64,000 nucleotides of DNA from Pantoea sp. Lij88 (GCF_030062155.1 NZ_CP118269.1:372001-436000), one strand, 5' to 3'; positions 32,015 through 42,565 are shown, counted from the first letter of the stretch. Notes: generated from the sequence alone by a model not told the origin. Numbers and translations are program-made.

Positions 32015-32830
32015 ATGAAAAAAAATCGCGCTTTCCTGAAATGGGCAGGGGGAAAATTTCCCTTAGTAGAAGAGATCCATCGTCATCTGCCGCAAGGCGA
32101 CTGTCTGGTCGAGCCATTTGTTGGTGCGGGTTCGGTGTTTCTGAACACTGAATTTGATCGCTACCATCTGGCAGATATCAACAGTGACCTGATCAATCTC
32201 TACAACATTGTCAAAACGCGCACGGCGGATTTTATCCGGGACGCGCAACTGCTGTTTACGCCGGAAGGTAACAATGAAATCTGTTATTACCAGCGGCGCA
32301 CCGAATTCAACACCAGCACCGACGCCTACCAGCGCGCGCTGCTGTTCCTCTATCTGAACCGTCACTGTTACAACGGCCTCTGCCGCTATAACCTGCGTGG
32401 TGAGTTCAACGTGCCGTTTGGCCGCTATCGCAAACCCTACTTTCCGGAAGCAGAACTGTTATGGTTTGCCGAGCGCGCGCAAAAAGCGACGTTTGTCTGT
32501 GAATCGTACGATGTTACCCTGACCAACGCGGGCAAAGGCTCGGTGGTCTATTGCGATCCGCCTTATGCACCGCTGTCGGCAACGGCCAACTTCACGGCTT
32601 ATCACACCAACAGCTTCAGCCTGCGTGAGCAGGAGAATCTGGCGGCGTTAGCGGCACAGCTGGCTTCGTCGGAGCACCGGATTCCGGTACTGATTTCTAA
32701 CCACGACACTGCACTGACGCGTTTATGGTATCAGGATGCAGTGTTACATGTGGTCAAAGCCCGGCGTTCTATCAGCCGGAGCATAGCCGGTCGCACCAAG
32801 GTCGACGAACTGCTGGCACTTTATCGCTAG
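32015..32830 (+). CDS. dam: Dam, DNA adenine methyltransferase (GATC)
   Basis: A 271-residue alpha-class N6-adenine methyltransferase. Motif I is KWAGGKFPL near the N-terminus, which binds S-adenosylmethionine, and the catalytic DPPY lies in [12 protein letters not shown] near residue 182. It methylates GATC, guiding mismatch repair, replication timing and gene control. It is preceded by the damX terminator, so it may rely on its own promoter in part. Confidence 0.96.
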   Translation: MKKNRAFLKWAGGKFPLVEEIHRHLPQGDCLVEPFVGAGSVFLNTEFDRYHLADINSDLINLYNIVKTRTADFIRDAQLLFTPEGNNEICYYQRRTEFNTSTDAYQRALLFLYLNRHCYNGLCRYNLRGEFNVPFGRYRKPYFPEAELLWFAERAQKATFVCESYDVTLTNAGKGSVVYCDPPYAPLSATANFTAYHTNSFSLREQENLAALAAQLASSEHRIPVLISNHDTALTRLWYQDAVLHVVKARRSISRSIAGRTKVDELLALYR

Positions 32831-32897
32831 TCTGTTTCGTCCGCGACCAACGCATTACGCCAGCCTAAGTGCTGGCGCACAACAGTGGGAGAATCGG

Positions 32898-33581
32898 ATG
32901 AAACAATATTTGCTGGCCCCTTCAATCCTTTCGGCGGACTTTGCCCGTCTGGGCGAAGACACAGCCAAAGCGCTGGCGGCCGGAGGTGACGTGGTTCACT
33001 TCGACGTGATGGATAACCACTACGTCCCTAATCTGACCATGGGTCCGATGGTGCTGAAAGCCCTGCGCGACTATGGCATCACCGCCCCCATCGATGTGCA
33101 TCTGATGGTGAAGCCGGTAGATGCGCTGATCCCGGAGTTCGCCAAAGCCGGTGCTACCTACATCACCTTTCATCCCGAAGCCAGCTTACACGTTGACCGC
33201 ACCCTGCAACTGATTAAAGAGCACGGCTGTAAAGCGGGCCTGGTGTTTAACCCGGCGACCCCGCTGAGCTACCTCGATTACGTCATGGATAAGCTGGATA
33301 TCATTCTGCTGATGTCTGTGAACCCTGGTTTTGGTGGTCAGTCGTTTATCCCTGGCACCCTGGATAAACTGCGTGAAGCGCGCAGACGTATCGATCAGAG
33401 CGGTTACAACATTCGTCTTGAAGTCGATGGCGGCGTGAAGATTGATAACATTGGCCAGATTGCGGCCGCAGGTGCCGACATGTTTGTCGCCGGTTCCGCC
33501 ATCTTCGGTCACCCTGACTATAAAAAAGTGATCGACGATATGCGCAATGAACTGGAGAAAGCCAATGGCTCGTTTCACTGA
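32898..33581 (+). CDS. rpe: Rpe, ribulose-5-phosphate 3-epimerase
   Basis: A 227-residue TIM-barrel epimerase of the pentose phosphate pathway. The start [15 protein letters not shown], the metal-binding [12 protein letters not shown], the [11 protein letters not shown] loop and the EVDGGV segment with the catalytic Asp are all as expected. GGGAGAATCGG precedes the ATG. It overlaps gph by 17 bases. Confidence 0.96.
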   Translation: MKQYLLAPSILSADFARLGEDTAKALAAGGDVVHFDVMDNHYVPNLTMGPMVLKALRDYGITAPIDVHLMVKPVDALIPEFAKAGATYITFHPEASLHVDRTLQLIKEHGCKAGLVFNPATPLSYLDYVMDKLDIILLMSVNPGFGGQSFIPGTLDKLREARRRIDQSGYNIRLEVDGGVKIDNIGQIAAAGADMFVAGSAIFGHPDYKKVIDDMRNELEKANGSFH

Positions 33582-34242
33582 TATTCGGGCGCTGGCGTTT
33601 GATCTGGATGGCACGCTGGTTGACAGCGCGCCAGGCCTTGCCGAGGCAATTGATCGCACCCTGAAGGATCTCAGTCTGCCGCAGGCGGGCCTTGAGCGTG
33701 TCTCAACCTGGATTGGCAACGGCGCGGATATCATGATGGCCCGTGCGCTGACCTTCGCGCTGGGCCGCGAGCCGCAGCCGGAAGAACAGCGTGATGCGCG
33801 GGCGCTGTTTGACCGGCATTACGCCGATACCGTGGATGTAGGCAGTACGCTGTTTCCGCAGGTTAAGCAGACGCTGGATGCGTTAAAGGCTTCCGGGCTG
33901 CCGATGGCGATTGTGACCAACAAGCCGACGCCGTTTGTGGCACCGCTGCTGGAATCACTGGGCATTTCCGATGCGTTTTCACTGATTATTGGTGGCGACG
34001 ATGTGCCGGTTAAAAAACCGCACCCTGCGGCGATCTTTATGGTGCTGGGCACCTTCGGCGTATTGCCGAAAGAGTTGCTGTTTGTTGGTGACTCACGCAA
34101 TGATATCCAGGCGGCGCAGGCGGCAGGCGTTCCCAATGTCGGTATGACCTTTGGCTATAACTATGGCGAGCCGATTGCGACCAGCCAGCCCGATTTAACC
34201 CTCGACTCTTTCGACGAACTTTTGCCCACACTGGGGCTGTAA
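33565..34242 (+). CDS. gph: Gph, phosphoglycolate phosphatase
   Basis: A 225-residue HAD phosphatase that clears 2-phosphoglycolate, for example from repair of 3'-phosphoglycolate DNA ends. Motif I is [11 protein letters not shown], motif II is AIVTNKP, the Lys is in VPVKKPHP and motif IV is [12 protein letters not shown]. The start at 33565 lies within rpe, with GGAG upstream; translational coupling to rpe is likely. A start six codons earlier is possible but lacks family support. Confidence 0.94.
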   Translation: MARFTDIRALAFDLDGTLVDSAPGLAEAIDRTLKDLSLPQAGLERVSTWIGNGADIMMARALTFALGREPQPEEQRDARALFDRHYADTVDVGSTLFPQVKQTLDALKASGLPMAIVTNKPTPFVAPLLESLGISDAFSLIIGGDDVPVKKPHPAAIFMVLGTFGVLPKELLFVGDSRNDIQAAQAAGVPNVGMTFGYNYGEPIATSQPDLTLDSFDELLPTLGL

Positions 34243-34258
34243 ATATCAGGACTTAAGT

Positions 34259-35260
34259 ATGAAACCCATCGTTTTCAGCGGCGCACAGCCGTCCGGCGAA
34301 CTGACCATTGGCAACTATATGGGAGCGCTGCGTCAGTGGGTGCAGATGCAGGATGATTTTCACTGCATTTACTGCATCGTTGATCTGCACGCGATCACCG
34401 TGCGTCAGGATCCTGCTGCACTGCGTAAAGCGACGCTGGACACGCTGGCGCTCTATCTGGCCTGTGGTATCGACCCGCAAAAAAGCACCATCTTTGTTCA
34501 GTCGCATGTGCCAGAGCACACGCAGCTGAGCTGGATCCTGAACTGCTACGCCTATTTCGGTGAACTGAGCCGTATGACGCAGTTCAAGGATAAATCAGCG
34601 CGTTACGAAGAGAACATCAACGCCGGTCTGTTCGACTATCCGGTGCTGATGGCAGCGGACATTCTGCTTTATCAGACCAATCAGGTGCCGGTGGGTGAAG
34701 ATCAGAAGCAGCATCTGGAGCTGAGCCGCGATATCGCGCATCGCTTCAATGCGATCTATGGCGATATCTTCCGGGTGCCAGAGCCGTTCATTCCGAAGTC
34801 TGGCGCGCGTGTGATGTCGCTGCTGGAACCGACCAAAAAGATGTCCAAGTCAGACGATAACCGCAACAACGTCATCGGCCTGCTGGAAGATCCGAAAGCG
34901 GTCGTGAAGAAGATCAAACGCGCCGTGACCGATTCAGAAGAGCCGCCAGTGGTGCGCTACGACATAAAAGAAAAAGCGGGCGTCTCTAACCTGCTGGATA
35001 TTCTGTCGGGCGTGACGGGTAAAACCATTGCCGAGCTGGAGCAGGAGTTCGAAGGCAAGATGTATGGCCACCTGAAAGGCGCCGTAGCCGATGCCGTGTC
35101 GGGCATGCTCTCTGAGCTGCAGGAGCGTTATCACAGCTTCCGCAACGATGAAGCCCTGCTGGAGCAGGTGATGCGTGATGGCGCGGCGAAAGCACGCGCA
35201 CAGGCGCAGGAAACGCTGAAGAAGGTTTATGAGGCGGTAGGCTTTGTCGCGATGCCGTAA
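34259..35260 (+). CDS. trpS: TrpS, tryptophanyl-tRNA synthetase
   Basis: A 333-residue class I synthetase. The HIGH-like motif is TIGN ([14 protein letters not shown]) and the KMSKS motif is intact ([11 protein letters not shown]). The Trp-pocket residues in the MAADILLY and [12 protein letters not shown] regions match the family. It ends the dam-rpe-gph-trpS run, 16 bases after gph, and is closed by a strong terminator. Confidence 0.97.
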   Translation: MKPIVFSGAQPSGELTIGNYMGALRQWVQMQDDFHCIYCIVDLHAITVRQDPAALRKATLDTLALYLACGIDPQKSTIFVQSHVPEHTQLSWILNCYAYFGELSRMTQFKDKSARYEENINAGLFDYPVLMAADILLYQTNQVPVGEDQKQHLELSRDIAHRFNAIYGDIFRVPEPFIPKSGARVMSLLEPTKKMSKSDDNRNNVIGLLEDPKAVVKKIKRAVTDSEEPPVVRYDIKEKAGVSNLLDILSGVTGKTIAELEQEFEGKMYGHLKGAVADAVSGMLSELQERYHSFRNDEALLEQVMRDGAAKARAQAQETLKKVYEAVGFVAMP

Positions 35261-35280
35261 TGGCTGAACAGACAAACAGG

Positions 35281-35309
35281 ACGGCGGGCAGTGTGCCCGC
35301 CGTTTTTAT
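35281..35309 (+). terminator. Intrinsic terminator after trpS
   Basis: A perfect 10-bp stem ACGGCGGGCA / TGCCCGCCGT with a GTG loop is followed by TTTTATT. It faces the 3' end of convergent cysG. Confidence 0.9.
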
Positions 35310-35317
35310 TGGCCGAT

Positions 35318-36682
35318 TCAGAACCAGCGCAGGCTGGCGCGCAGACTCACCACGCTGCCGATGATCATCAGGCTGGGGCTGATCACCTGTCCGGCTAACG
35401 CTTCCAGCTCGTCCAGTGTCCCGGTCACTACCCGCTGACGCGTACTGGTGCCGTTCTCCACCAGCGCCACCGGCATATCGCGGCGCATTCCATGCTTTAT
35501 CAACTGCTGCTGAATCTCTCCGGCCTGCGCCAGCCCCATATAAAACACCAGCGTCTGCTGTTCCGCCGCCAGCGTCTGCCAGGCGAGCGTGCCCGTTTTC
35601 TGCAGATGTCCGGTAACCAGCCTGACGCTCTGCGCATGATCGCGGTGGGTCAGGGGAATACCGCTGTAGGCCGCACAGCCCGACGCGGCCGTGATCCCCG
35701 GCACTACGCTGAAGGGAATCTGCAACTGCGCCAGCGCCTCCAGCTCTTCACCGCCGCGACCAAAGATAAAGGGATCGCCGCCTTTCAGCCGCACCACGCG
35801 TTTTCCGCGCTGCGCCTGTTCGCAGAGCAGCTGGTTGATCTCATCCTGCGGCACGCAGTGATGTCCGGCGCGCTTGCCGACAAAGATGCGTTCAGCATCG
35901 CGGCGCACCAGATTCAGGATCTCATCGGAGACCAGCCGGTCATAGACAATGACGTCCGCCTGCTGAATATGCTGCAGGCCTTTCAGGGTAAGTAATCCGG
36001 CATCACCCGGACCGGCACCCACCAGCGCCACTTCCCCCTGACTGGAGATATCTGCGTTAAACAGCGCGTCGGTAATCTGCTCCGCGCGTTCACTGTCGCC
36101 GTTAGCCAGCGTCTGAGCCAGCCGCTCGCTGCTAAAGAAGCGCTCCCAGAAGTGGCGACGGGCATTGAGGGAGCCGAACTGCTTTTTCACCCGATCGCGC
36201 AGCGTGCCTGCCCGCTGCGCCAGCTGGCCGAGATGCTGCGGCAGTATCGCCTCCAGCCTCTCCCGCAACAGACGCGCCAGCACCGGCGCGCGTCCACCCG
36301 AAGAGACGGCGACCATCAGCGGGGAGCGGTCGACGATCGACGGCATAATCGCGCTGGCCGCCTGCGGCGCATCCACCAGATTGCAGAAGATCTGCTGTGT
36401 TTCGGCCGCCTCTGCCACCTGCTGATTGACCGCGTCATCACTGGTGGCGGCGACCACCAGCCAGCAGCCGGTCAGCCATTCGGGATCGAAAGGCCCTGGC
36501 AGCAGCGTGATGGCTTTCTGCTGCGCCCATTCCCGGAAGGTGGGGGAAAACACAGGGGCACCGACCCACAGCTCAGCGCCGGCCTCCAGCAGCAGGCGCG
36601 CTTTCCGCTCAGCCACGTCACCCGCGCCGACCAGCAGACAGCGTCGGCCCTGCAGGCGGCAGAATAAGGGGAAGTAGTCCAT
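35318..36682 (-). CDS. cysG: CysG, trifunctional siroheme synthase
   Basis: A 454-residue fusion. Residues 1-210 form the NAD-dependent precorrin-2 dehydrogenase and ferrochelatase module ([19 protein letters not shown]; the catalytic Asp lies in NLVDAPQ). Residues 215-454 form the SAM-dependent uroporphyrinogen III methyltransferase ([32 protein letters not shown]). It makes the siroheme used by NirB and by sulfite reductase, which explains its place after nirBD. A terminator stem sits between nirD and its ribosome site (AAGGACC), so expression is probably partly independent of nir. Confidence 0.96.
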   Translation of the reverse strand: MDYFPLFCRLQGRRCLLVGAGDVAERKARLLLEAGAELWVGAPVFSPTFREWAQQKAITLLPGPFDPEWLTGCWLVVAATSDDAVNQQVAEAAETQQIFCNLVDAPQAASAIMPSIVDRSPLMVAVSSGGRAPVLARLLRERLEAILPQHLGQLAQRAGTLRDRVKKQFGSLNARRHFWERFFSSERLAQTLANGDSERAEQITDALFNADISSQGEVALVGAGPGDAGLLTLKGLQHIQQADVIVYDRLVSDEILNLVRRDAERIFVGKRAGHHCVPQDEINQLLCEQAQRGKRVVRLKGGDPFIFGRGGEELEALAQLQIPFSVVPGITAASGCAAYSGIPLTHRDHAQSVRLVTGHLQKTGTLAWQTLAAEQQTLVFYMGLAQAGEIQQQLIKHGMRRDMPVALVENGTSTRQRVVTGTLDELEALAGQVISPSLMIIGSVVSLRASLRWF

Positions 36683-36691
36683 CAGAGGTCC

Positions 36692-36716
36692 TTAAAAAAG
36701 CCCGCGCAGGCGGGCT
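36692..36716 (-). terminator. Intrinsic terminator between nirD and cysG
   Basis: On the minus strand a 7-bp stem AGCCCGC / GCGGGCT with a 4-base loop is followed by a U-run of six, overlapping the start of the cysG ribosome site AAGGACC. It should reduce read-through from nirBD into cysG. Confidence 0.8.
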
Positions 36717-36727
36717 GTTGAGGGGCG

Positions 36728-37054
36728 TTACAGGCAGACTTCCACCTGTCCGGCATTAACCCGCACCGGCCAGGCCGCCACGGAGCGCGTTTCATCCTCC
36801 ATGCAGTAGCCATCGCTGAGGCGAAAATGCTGCTTTTTCAGCGGGCTGGCCACCCAGAGCGCATCCTGATGTTCGGCGATAATGCCGCGTGACAGCACGC
36901 TGGCATCGGCAAACGGATCGATATTGCTGATCGCATACAGCTGCTCATCGTCGCGTGGACGGAAGATCGCCACCTGCTGGCCTTTGACCAGCGCGCAGAC
37001 GCCCGTGGCGGGCAGGATCTGCGTCAGCGGGCACACCGGATTCCACTGGCTCAT
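36728..37054 (-). CDS. nirD: NirD, nitrite reductase small subunit
   Basis: A 108-residue Rieske-like protein that lacks the cluster-binding Cys/His pattern, as is usual for enterobacterial NirD. It forms the cytoplasmic NADH nitrite reductase with NirB. Its start overlaps the nirB stop by four bases. In E. coli nirC follows, coding the nitrite/formate-type channel; here nirC is absent and the next gene is cysG. Confidence 0.94.
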   Translation of the reverse strand: MSQWNPVCPLTQILPATGVCALVKGQQVAIFRPRDDEQLYAISNIDPFADASVLSRGIIAEHQDALWVASPLKKQHFRLSDGYCMEDETRSVAAWPVRVNAGQVEVCL

Positions 37055-39591
37055 GATTCGGTCTCCTCAATCTGCGTTACGGCAATGCGCTCTTCGGGGC
37101 GTGCCGGGCGATGCTGGTCGCGCTCTGCCACCCATTGCACAGCAGGGTCACGCTGCGGCGAGTTGATAAAGTGGGCGAAGCGCGTCAGGTGCTCTTTATC
37201 TTCCAGCGTGGCCTGCCATTCACAGCTGACGCTGGCGCGCAGCGCGGCCAGTTGTTGCTCCATCTGGCTGTTGATGCCGAGTTTGTCATCCACGATCACG
37301 CTGCGCAGGTAGTCGATGCCGCCTTCCAGGCTCTCCAGCCACAGCGAGGTGCGCTGCAGGCGGTCGGCGGTGCGGATATAGAACATCATGAAGCGGTCGA
37401 GACAGGTGATGAGCGTCTGCTGATCGAGATCGGCCGCCAGCAGATCGCCATGACGCGGTTTCATGCCGCCATTGCCGCAGACGTAGAGGTTCCAGCCTTT
37501 TTCGGTGGCGATAATGCCGACATCTTTGCCCTGAGCCTCCGCACATTCTCGGGTACAGCCGGAGACGCCAAATTTCATCTTGTGCGGCGTACGGATGCCT
37601 TTGTAGCGGTTCTCCAGCATCACGCCGAAGCCCAGGCTGTCGCCCACGCCGAAACGGCACCAGGCGCTGCCGACGCAGGTTTTCGCCATGCGCAGCGCCT
37701 TAGCGTAGGCCTGGCCGGTTTCAAATCCGGCAGCGATCAGCTGTGACCAGATTGCGGGCAAATCGTCTTTCTGCGCGCCAAACAGGCCGATGCGCTGAGA
37801 GCCGGTGATTTTGGTGTAGAGCTGATAGCGTTCGGCGATCTCGCCAATCACTTTCAGGCCCTGAGGCGTGATTTCACCGCCGGGCGAGCGCGGGATCACC
37901 GAATAGGTGCCATCTTTCTGAATATTCCCCAGATAGAGGTCATTGCTGTCCTGCAACGGCGCGTGCTGCGGCTTGAGCACATACTCATTCCAGCAGGAGG
38001 CAAGCAGGGAGCCCACTGTCGGCTTGCACACTTCGCAGCCGTAACCCTGACCATAGCGGGCCAGCAGTTCATCAAAGGTTTTGATCTCCTCCACCTGAAT
38101 CAGGTGATACAGCTCCTGACGTGACCAGGCGAAGTGGGCGCAGAGATGGTTATTGACCTCAATGCCCTGACGGCTGAGTTCGCTGTTCAGTACCTGGGTG
38201 ATCAGCGGAATACAGCCACCGCAGCCGGTGCCTGCACGGGTCGTGCTTTTCAGCGCGGCCACGGTGTGACAGCCACCCTGAACCGCTTTGACGATGTCGC
38301 CTTTGTTGACGTCGAAGCAGGAGCAGATTTGCGCGCTATCGGGCAGGGAGTCGACGCCGATGGCGGGTTTATCCCCGCTGCCCGCAGGCAGAATCAGCGC
38401 TTCCGGATTAGCTGGCAGCGGAATGGCATTCAGCGCCAGCTGCAGCAGGTTGCCATAGTCGCTGGTGTCGCCCACCAGCACCGCACCCAGCAGGGTTTTC
38501 TGATCTTCGCTGATAATCAGGCGCTTGTAGACCGATTTGCTTTCATCCAGCCAGACCACGCTGCGTGCGCCTGGCGTGGTGCCTCGCGCATCACCAATGC
38601 CGCCCACATCCACACCCAGCAGCTTGAGTCTGGCGCTCATGTCTGCGCCGGTAAACGCATTGTCGCGGCCCAGCAGATGGTCGCTGGCGACCTGCGCCAT
38701 TTTGTAACCCGGCGCCACAAGGCCATAAACGCGATTCTGCCAGGCGGCGCATTCACCGATGGCGTAAATGGCGGGATCGCTGGTGCGGCACTGGTCATCA
38801 ATGGCGATCCCGCCGCGCTGACCGAGCGTTAATCCACACTGCTTCGCCAGTTTGTCCTGCGGGCGAATGCCGGTGGAGAAGACGATGAAATCCACCTCCA
38901 GCGCACTGCCGTCGGCGAACTGCAGCGTTTTGCCGCCATGCTCGTGATGCACAATCTGCTGGGTGTTTTTGCCGGTGTGGACCCGCACGCCCATCTGCTC
39001 AATCCTGCGCCGCAGCTGTTCTCCGCCTTGCTGATCGAGCTGTTCTGCCATCAGCACCGGCGCAAATTCAATGACGTGAGTTTCGATACCCAGATTTTTC
39101 AGCGCGCCCGCCGCTTCCAGTCCCAGCAGGCCGCCGCCAATCACCGCACCGCGTTTGCTGCGGCGCGAGCAGGCTTCAATGGCGTTGAGATCTTCAATGG
39201 TGCGGTAAACAAAGCAGTCGCTGCCTTCAGCGCCTTTGATCGGCGGGATCCATGGGTAAGAGCCGGTGGCAAAAATCAGCGTGTCGTAGTGAACCGCACG
39301 ACCGGTGCTGGAGTGGATGAGCTTCTCATCACGGTTAATGGTGATGGCGCGCTCGCCCAGCAGCAGATTGACCTGATGTTTGTCGTAATAGCCATCACGA
39401 ACCAGCGACAGCTCGTCGGCCGTGTGATGGGAAAAGTAAGCGGACAGGTGGACACGATCGTAGGCGACGCGGGGTTCTTCACAAAAGACGGTCAGCGAAA
39501 ACAGGTTGGGTTCCGCTTTCTCAAGTAACTCTTCTATGAAGCGGTGGCCGACCATGCCGTTACCGATAACGACGACATTGTGCTTGCTCAT
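37051..39591 (-). CDS. nirB: NirB, NADH-dependent nitrite reductase large subunit
   Basis: An 846-residue flavo-siroheme enzyme reducing nitrite to ammonia. In order: an FAD domain (VVIGNGMVGHRFIEELL), an NADH domain (AVIGGGLLGLEAAG), a BFD-like [2Fe-2S] domain (CSCFDVNKGDIV and TGCGGC), and the C-terminal sulfite/nitrite reductase module with siroheme and [4Fe-4S] cysteines (TCVGSAWCRFG and GVSGCTRECAEAQ). GAGGCAAAA precedes the ATG. The promoter has perfect FNR and NarL/NarP sites, so expression should be anaerobic and nitrite/nitrate induced. Confidence 0.97.
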   Translation of the reverse strand: MSKHNVVVIGNGMVGHRFIEELLEKAEPNLFSLTVFCEEPRVAYDRVHLSAYFSHHTADELSLVRDGYYDKHQVNLLLGERAITINRDEKLIHSSTGRAVHYDTLIFATGSYPWIPPIKGAEGSDCFVYRTIEDLNAIEACSRRSKRGAVIGGGLLGLEAAGALKNLGIETHVIEFAPVLMAEQLDQQGGEQLRRRIEQMGVRVHTGKNTQQIVHHEHGGKTLQFADGSALEVDFIVFSTGIRPQDKLAKQCGLTLGQRGGIAIDDQCRTSDPAIYAIGECAAWQNRVYGLVAPGYKMAQVASDHLLGRDNAFTGADMSARLKLLGVDVGGIGDARGTTPGARSVVWLDESKSVYKRLIISEDQKTLLGAVLVGDTSDYGNLLQLALNAIPLPANPEALILPAGSGDKPAIGVDSLPDSAQICSCFDVNKGDIVKAVQGGCHTVAALKSTTRAGTGCGGCIPLITQVLNSELSRQGIEVNNHLCAHFAWSRQELYHLIQVEEIKTFDELLARYGQGYGCEVCKPTVGSLLASCWNEYVLKPQHAPLQDSNDLYLGNIQKDGTYSVIPRSPGGEITPQGLKVIGEIAERYQLYTKITGSQRIGLFGAQKDDLPAIWSQLIAAGFETGQAYAKALRMAKTCVGSAWCRFGVGDSLGFGVMLENRYKGIRTPHKMKFGVSGCTRECAEAQGKDVGIIATEKGWNLYVCGNGGMKPRHGDLLAADLDQQTLITCLDRFMMFYIRTADRLQRTSLWLESLEGGIDYLRSVIVDDKLGINSQMEQQLAALRASVSCEWQATLEDKEHLTRFAHFINSPQRDPAVQWVAERDQHRPARPEERIAVTQIEETES

Positions 39592-39613
39592 TTTTGCCTC
39601 AAATTTGCGATAT

Positions 39614-39691
39614 CTGCGGCTACAATAGCGCGCCCTTTCTGGCGCTTATTGATATACATCAACCACGACCCCATATACCCATTAAGAGGTA
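39614..39691 (-). promoter_or_regulatory. nirB promoter with FNR and NarL/NarP sites
   Basis: On the minus strand a perfect FNR box TTGATATACATCAA occupies 39649-39662. A perfect 7-2-7 NarL/NarP site TACCCATTAAGAGGTA (as read on the plus strand) occupies 39676-39691. Their centres are 28 bases apart, the same as the -41.5 and -69.5 spacing known for E. coli nirB. This predicts a start site near 39614, and a TATTGT -10 element lies at 39622-39627 in agreement. Confidence 0.9.
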
Positions 39692-39812
39692 TATGGTTGA
39701 TTTTAATTAAGTTTATCCGTCAGGGCTAACCTGCTGAATATCCTGCATTGCCGTGAGTGGTATGAATCGTGCTAGTTTTAACCCCACAGGTTAATCGGAT
39801 AAGGAATCAGCC

Positions 39813-41090
39813 ATGCTGTCACCCAAGTGGATCAATAACGTGCGTTTACCCTGGCGGGAAGGATTGTGGCAAATCGAAATCGCCGACGGAAAAATTGCCC
39901 GAATTTCAGCTCAGCCGCAGCAGCCTTCACCGCCGGAGCAATCGCTGGACGGCGAGGGCGGCTTAGCCTGCGCGCCCTTTATTGAGCCACATATTCATCT
40001 GGATACTACTCAGACGGCGGGTGAACCGGCATGGAATCAGTCCGGGACGCTGTTTGAAGGGATTGAGCGCTGGGCCGAGCGCAAGGCACTGCTCAGCCAC
40101 GAAGATGTAAAACAGCGGGCGTTGCAGACGCTGAAGTGGCAGATTGCCAACGGCATTCAGTTTGTCCGCACCCACGTTGACGTGTCAGACCCGTCACTGA
40201 CCGCGCTGAAAGCGATGCTGGAAGTGAAAGCGGAGATGGCGCCGTGGATTACCATCCAGATTGTCGCGTTTCCCCAGGAGGGCATTCTCTCTTATCCCAA
40301 CGGCGAAGCGTTGCTGGAAGAGGCGTTGCGGCTGGGCGCAGATGTGGTCGGTGCGATCCCGCACTACGAATTCACCCGCGAATATGGCGTTGAGTCGCTG
40401 CATAAAACCTTTGCGCTGGCTGACCGCTACGACCGGCTGATCGATGTTCACTGCGATGAGATCGACGATGAACAGTCACGCTTTGTGGAAACCGTGGCGG
40501 CGCTGGCGCATCGCGATGGCAACGGCGCACGCGTGACGGCCAGTCATACTACCGCGATGCACTCTTACAATGGCGCGTACGCCTCACGGCTGTTCCGGCT
40601 GCTTAAGCTGTCGGGCATTAACTTTGTCGCCAATCCGCTGGTCAATATTCACCTGCAGGGCCGCTTTGACACCTACCCTAAGCGGCGCGGGATAACGCGG
40701 GTCAAAGAGATGCTGGAGGCGGAGATTAACGTCTGCTTCGGCCACGACGATGTGTTTGATCCCTGGTATCCGCTGGGCACCGCCAACATGCTGCAGGTGC
40801 TGCATATGGGCTTACATGTCTGTCAGCTGATGGGCTATGAGCAGATCGATGCGGGTCTGGATCTGATTACGCATAACAGCGCGAAGACGATGCAGCTGTC
40901 AGGTTATGGCATTCAGAGCGGTAACGAGGCCAGTCTGATTATTCTGCCAGCGGAAAGTGGGTTTGATGCGGTGAGAAGACAGGTTCCTGTGCGCTATTCA
41001 GTGCGTCGTGGCGTCGTCGTCGCAGAGACGAAGCCCGCAGAAAGCGAGATTTACTGGCGGGAGCGGGAGCGCATAGACTTCCGGCGGTAA
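39813..41090 (+). CDS. codA: CodA, cytosine deaminase
   Basis: A 425-residue amidohydrolase that closely tracks my recollection of E. coli CodA. The metal ligands are visible in [20 protein letters not shown] and [11 protein letters not shown], and the [14 protein letters not shown] segment is present. It deaminates cytosine to uracil for pyrimidine salvage. AAGGAA precedes the ATG at 39813. No codB (cytosine permease) gene accompanies it, unlike the E. coli codBA operon. It is divergent from nirB and convergent with tsgA. Confidence 0.95.
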   Translation: MLSPKWINNVRLPWREGLWQIEIADGKIARISAQPQQPSPPEQSLDGEGGLACAPFIEPHIHLDTTQTAGEPAWNQSGTLFEGIERWAERKALLSHEDVKQRALQTLKWQIANGIQFVRTHVDVSDPSLTALKAMLEVKAEMAPWITIQIVAFPQEGILSYPNGEALLEEALRLGADVVGAIPHYEFTREYGVESLHKTFALADRYDRLIDVHCDEIDDEQSRFVETVAALAHRDGNGARVTASHTTAMHSYNGAYASRLFRLLKLSGINFVANPLVNIHLQGRFDTYPKRRGITRVKEMLEAEINVCFGHDDVFDPWYPLGTANMLQVLHMGLHVCQLMGYEQIDAGLDLITHNSAKTMQLSGYGIQSGNEASLIILPAESGFDAVRRQVPVRYSVRRGVVVAETKPAESEIYWRERERIDFRR

Positions 41091-41094
41091 ACCG

Positions 41095-41120
41095 CAGGGC
41101 GGCGATCGCTCGCCGCCCTG
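41095..41120. terminator. Hairpin between codA and tsgA
   Basis: A perfect 10-bp stem CAGGGCGGCG / CGCCGCCCTG with a 6-base loop lies between the converging genes. Neither side has a real U-run, so it is at best a weak bidirectional terminator. Confidence 0.5.
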
Positions 41121-41125
41121 AAGGA

Positions 41126-42304
41126 TTAATGCATGACGTGACCGTGCGTACGATGACGGCTGACAAAGCCGAGCAGGGCACACATCACAAACACCACGGC
41201 GTAGAGCGCATTAGCCGTCGCCAGTGCGGTATGCACACCGCTTTTCTCAACGATAGGCGCCGTGACCACAAAGGTCAGCATGGTGCCGACGGTGCCGCAG
41301 GTCAGAATGAAGTTCACCAGCTTCGGTGAAGCCACTTTGGTCTGCAGTGAACCCAGAGTGATGATGGTGGTGTAGATAGCACTTGAGCTGAAGCCAAGAA
41401 TCATGATGATCCATTTCAGCATGCTGGCATCGCTGCTGCTGACGAACCAGTACATCAGCAGGGTTGCCAGACCCGCCAGCACCATCAGAATGCGTTGCAG
41501 ATCGAAGAAGCGCAGCAGGAAGCTGAAGGCCCACATACCGACCATATAAGCCGTCCAGAAGCTACCCACCAGTTGTCCGGCATCATTGATGTTCATGCCC
41601 ATGACTTTGGTGGCATATTCCGGCACCCAGGAGATAAAGCCGAGCTGGCCCAGAATGTAGCAGAGTGCCGCGACAGCCAGCAGCAGCACGCCCACACCCC
41701 ATTTCTCTTTCTCAACCGTCGGACTGTTTTCAGGCTTACGCAGCACCGGGAACTCAACAAACAGCGTCATGATGAAGATGGCGACGTAGATAAAGCCGAT
41801 GCAGACGTAGACCCAGTACCACGGCAGCTGACGCGCCAGCAGAATCCCCGCCAGCACCGGAAACAGCGTGCCCGCCATGCTGAAGAAGGAGTCAGTGAAC
41901 AGCAGGCGTGAACCACGCTGACGGCCTTCATACATGTGGGTAATCAGGAAGGTACCGATCGACATGGTAATGCCGCTGACCACGCCCAGAACAAACATGC
42001 AGAGCGAGAAGACGGTCAGATCGCGGCTGGTCATCAGCCCGATTATCGCCAGCACCATCAGGACGAAGCCGAAAATCAGCTGACGTTTCAGTGGCACAAT
42101 CACCATCAGCCAGGCGTTCAGGAAAACCGCAGCCAGAATGCCGCTGTTAAGGAAAGTGAAGGTATTACTCATGCTGGAGACGGGGATCTGGAAATCTTTT
42201 GCGATATCGCCCATTACCATGCCGGTAACGATCACCAGCGCGCCGGTCAGCGCGTAGGAGAAGAAGCTTATCCAGGTGAGGCCAATACGATTACGGTTTG
42301 TCAT
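41126..42304 (-). CDS. tsgA: TsgA, major facilitator superfamily protein
   Basis: A 392-residue MFS protein with about 12 hydrophobic helices, close to E. coli TsgA (YhfC). The first helix starts [16 protein letters not shown]. The transported compound is not known. I start it at 42304 ([11 protein letters not shown]), the family start; an in-frame ATG ten codons earlier is possible. The final segment [10 protein letters not shown] is His-rich. It keeps the E. coli position near nir and is divergent from ppiA, sharing a spacer with a CRP-like site. Confidence 0.92.
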   Translation of the reverse strand: MTNRNRIGLTWISFFSYALTGALVIVTGMVMGDIAKDFQIPVSSMSNTFTFLNSGILAAVFLNAWLMVIVPLKRQLIFGFVLMVLAIIGLMTSRDLTVFSLCMFVLGVVSGITMSIGTFLITHMYEGRQRGSRLLFTDSFFSMAGTLFPVLAGILLARQLPWYWVYVCIGFIYVAIFIMTLFVEFPVLRKPENSPTVEKEKWGVGVLLLAVAALCYILGQLGFISWVPEYATKVMGMNINDAGQLVGSFWTAYMVGMWAFSFLLRFFDLQRILMVLAGLATLLMYWFVSSSDASMLKWIIMILGFSSSAIYTTIITLGSLQTKVASPKLVNFILTCGTVGTMLTFVVTAPIVEKSGVHTALATANALYAVVFVMCALLGFVSRHRTHGHVMH

Positions 42305-42412
42305 GTTCTGAACCTGTTGAGAACCGGGTGCCAAAAAGTGTCAGAAAGTGTAAACGGAACTGTGATCTTAATAAACAAGCAGTGAAACTACAGATCCATA
42401 TTTCATGTGATG

Positions 42413-42428
42413 TGTGATTTTAGTCACG
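42413..42428. promoter_or_regulatory. CRP site between tsgA and ppiA
   Basis: TGTGATTTTAGTCACG matches the TGTGA-N6-TCACA consensus at 9 of 10 positions. It lies 109 bases from tsgA and 138 bases from ppiA. E. coli ppiA is known to respond to CRP. Confidence 0.7.
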
Positions 42429-42474
42429 CAATTGCGGGGGGTTAACGTTTGCTCTCCCCATTTACCGCAACAGC

Positions 42475-42489
42475 GTAAATATAGGTAAA
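42475..42489 (+). promoter_or_regulatory. CpxR box upstream of ppiA
   Basis: GTAAATATAGGTAAA is a perfect GTAAA-N5-GTAAA direct repeat, the CpxR consensus. A TACAAT -10-like hexamer lies about 30 bases downstream (42516-42521). E. coli ppiA belongs to the Cpx regulon. Confidence 0.75.
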
Positions 42490-42565
42490 ACGCTGGCTCC
42501 TGGAATAGAGTCTCTTTACAATCAATCACGTTTTTGTGCCCGCTCTCCCAGGTAAGGAATCTTTC

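Noticed and set aside
38134..39528. Two long plus-strand frames opposite nirB
   Set aside because: nirB is complete and conserved along its length. The antisense frames have no recognisable domain.
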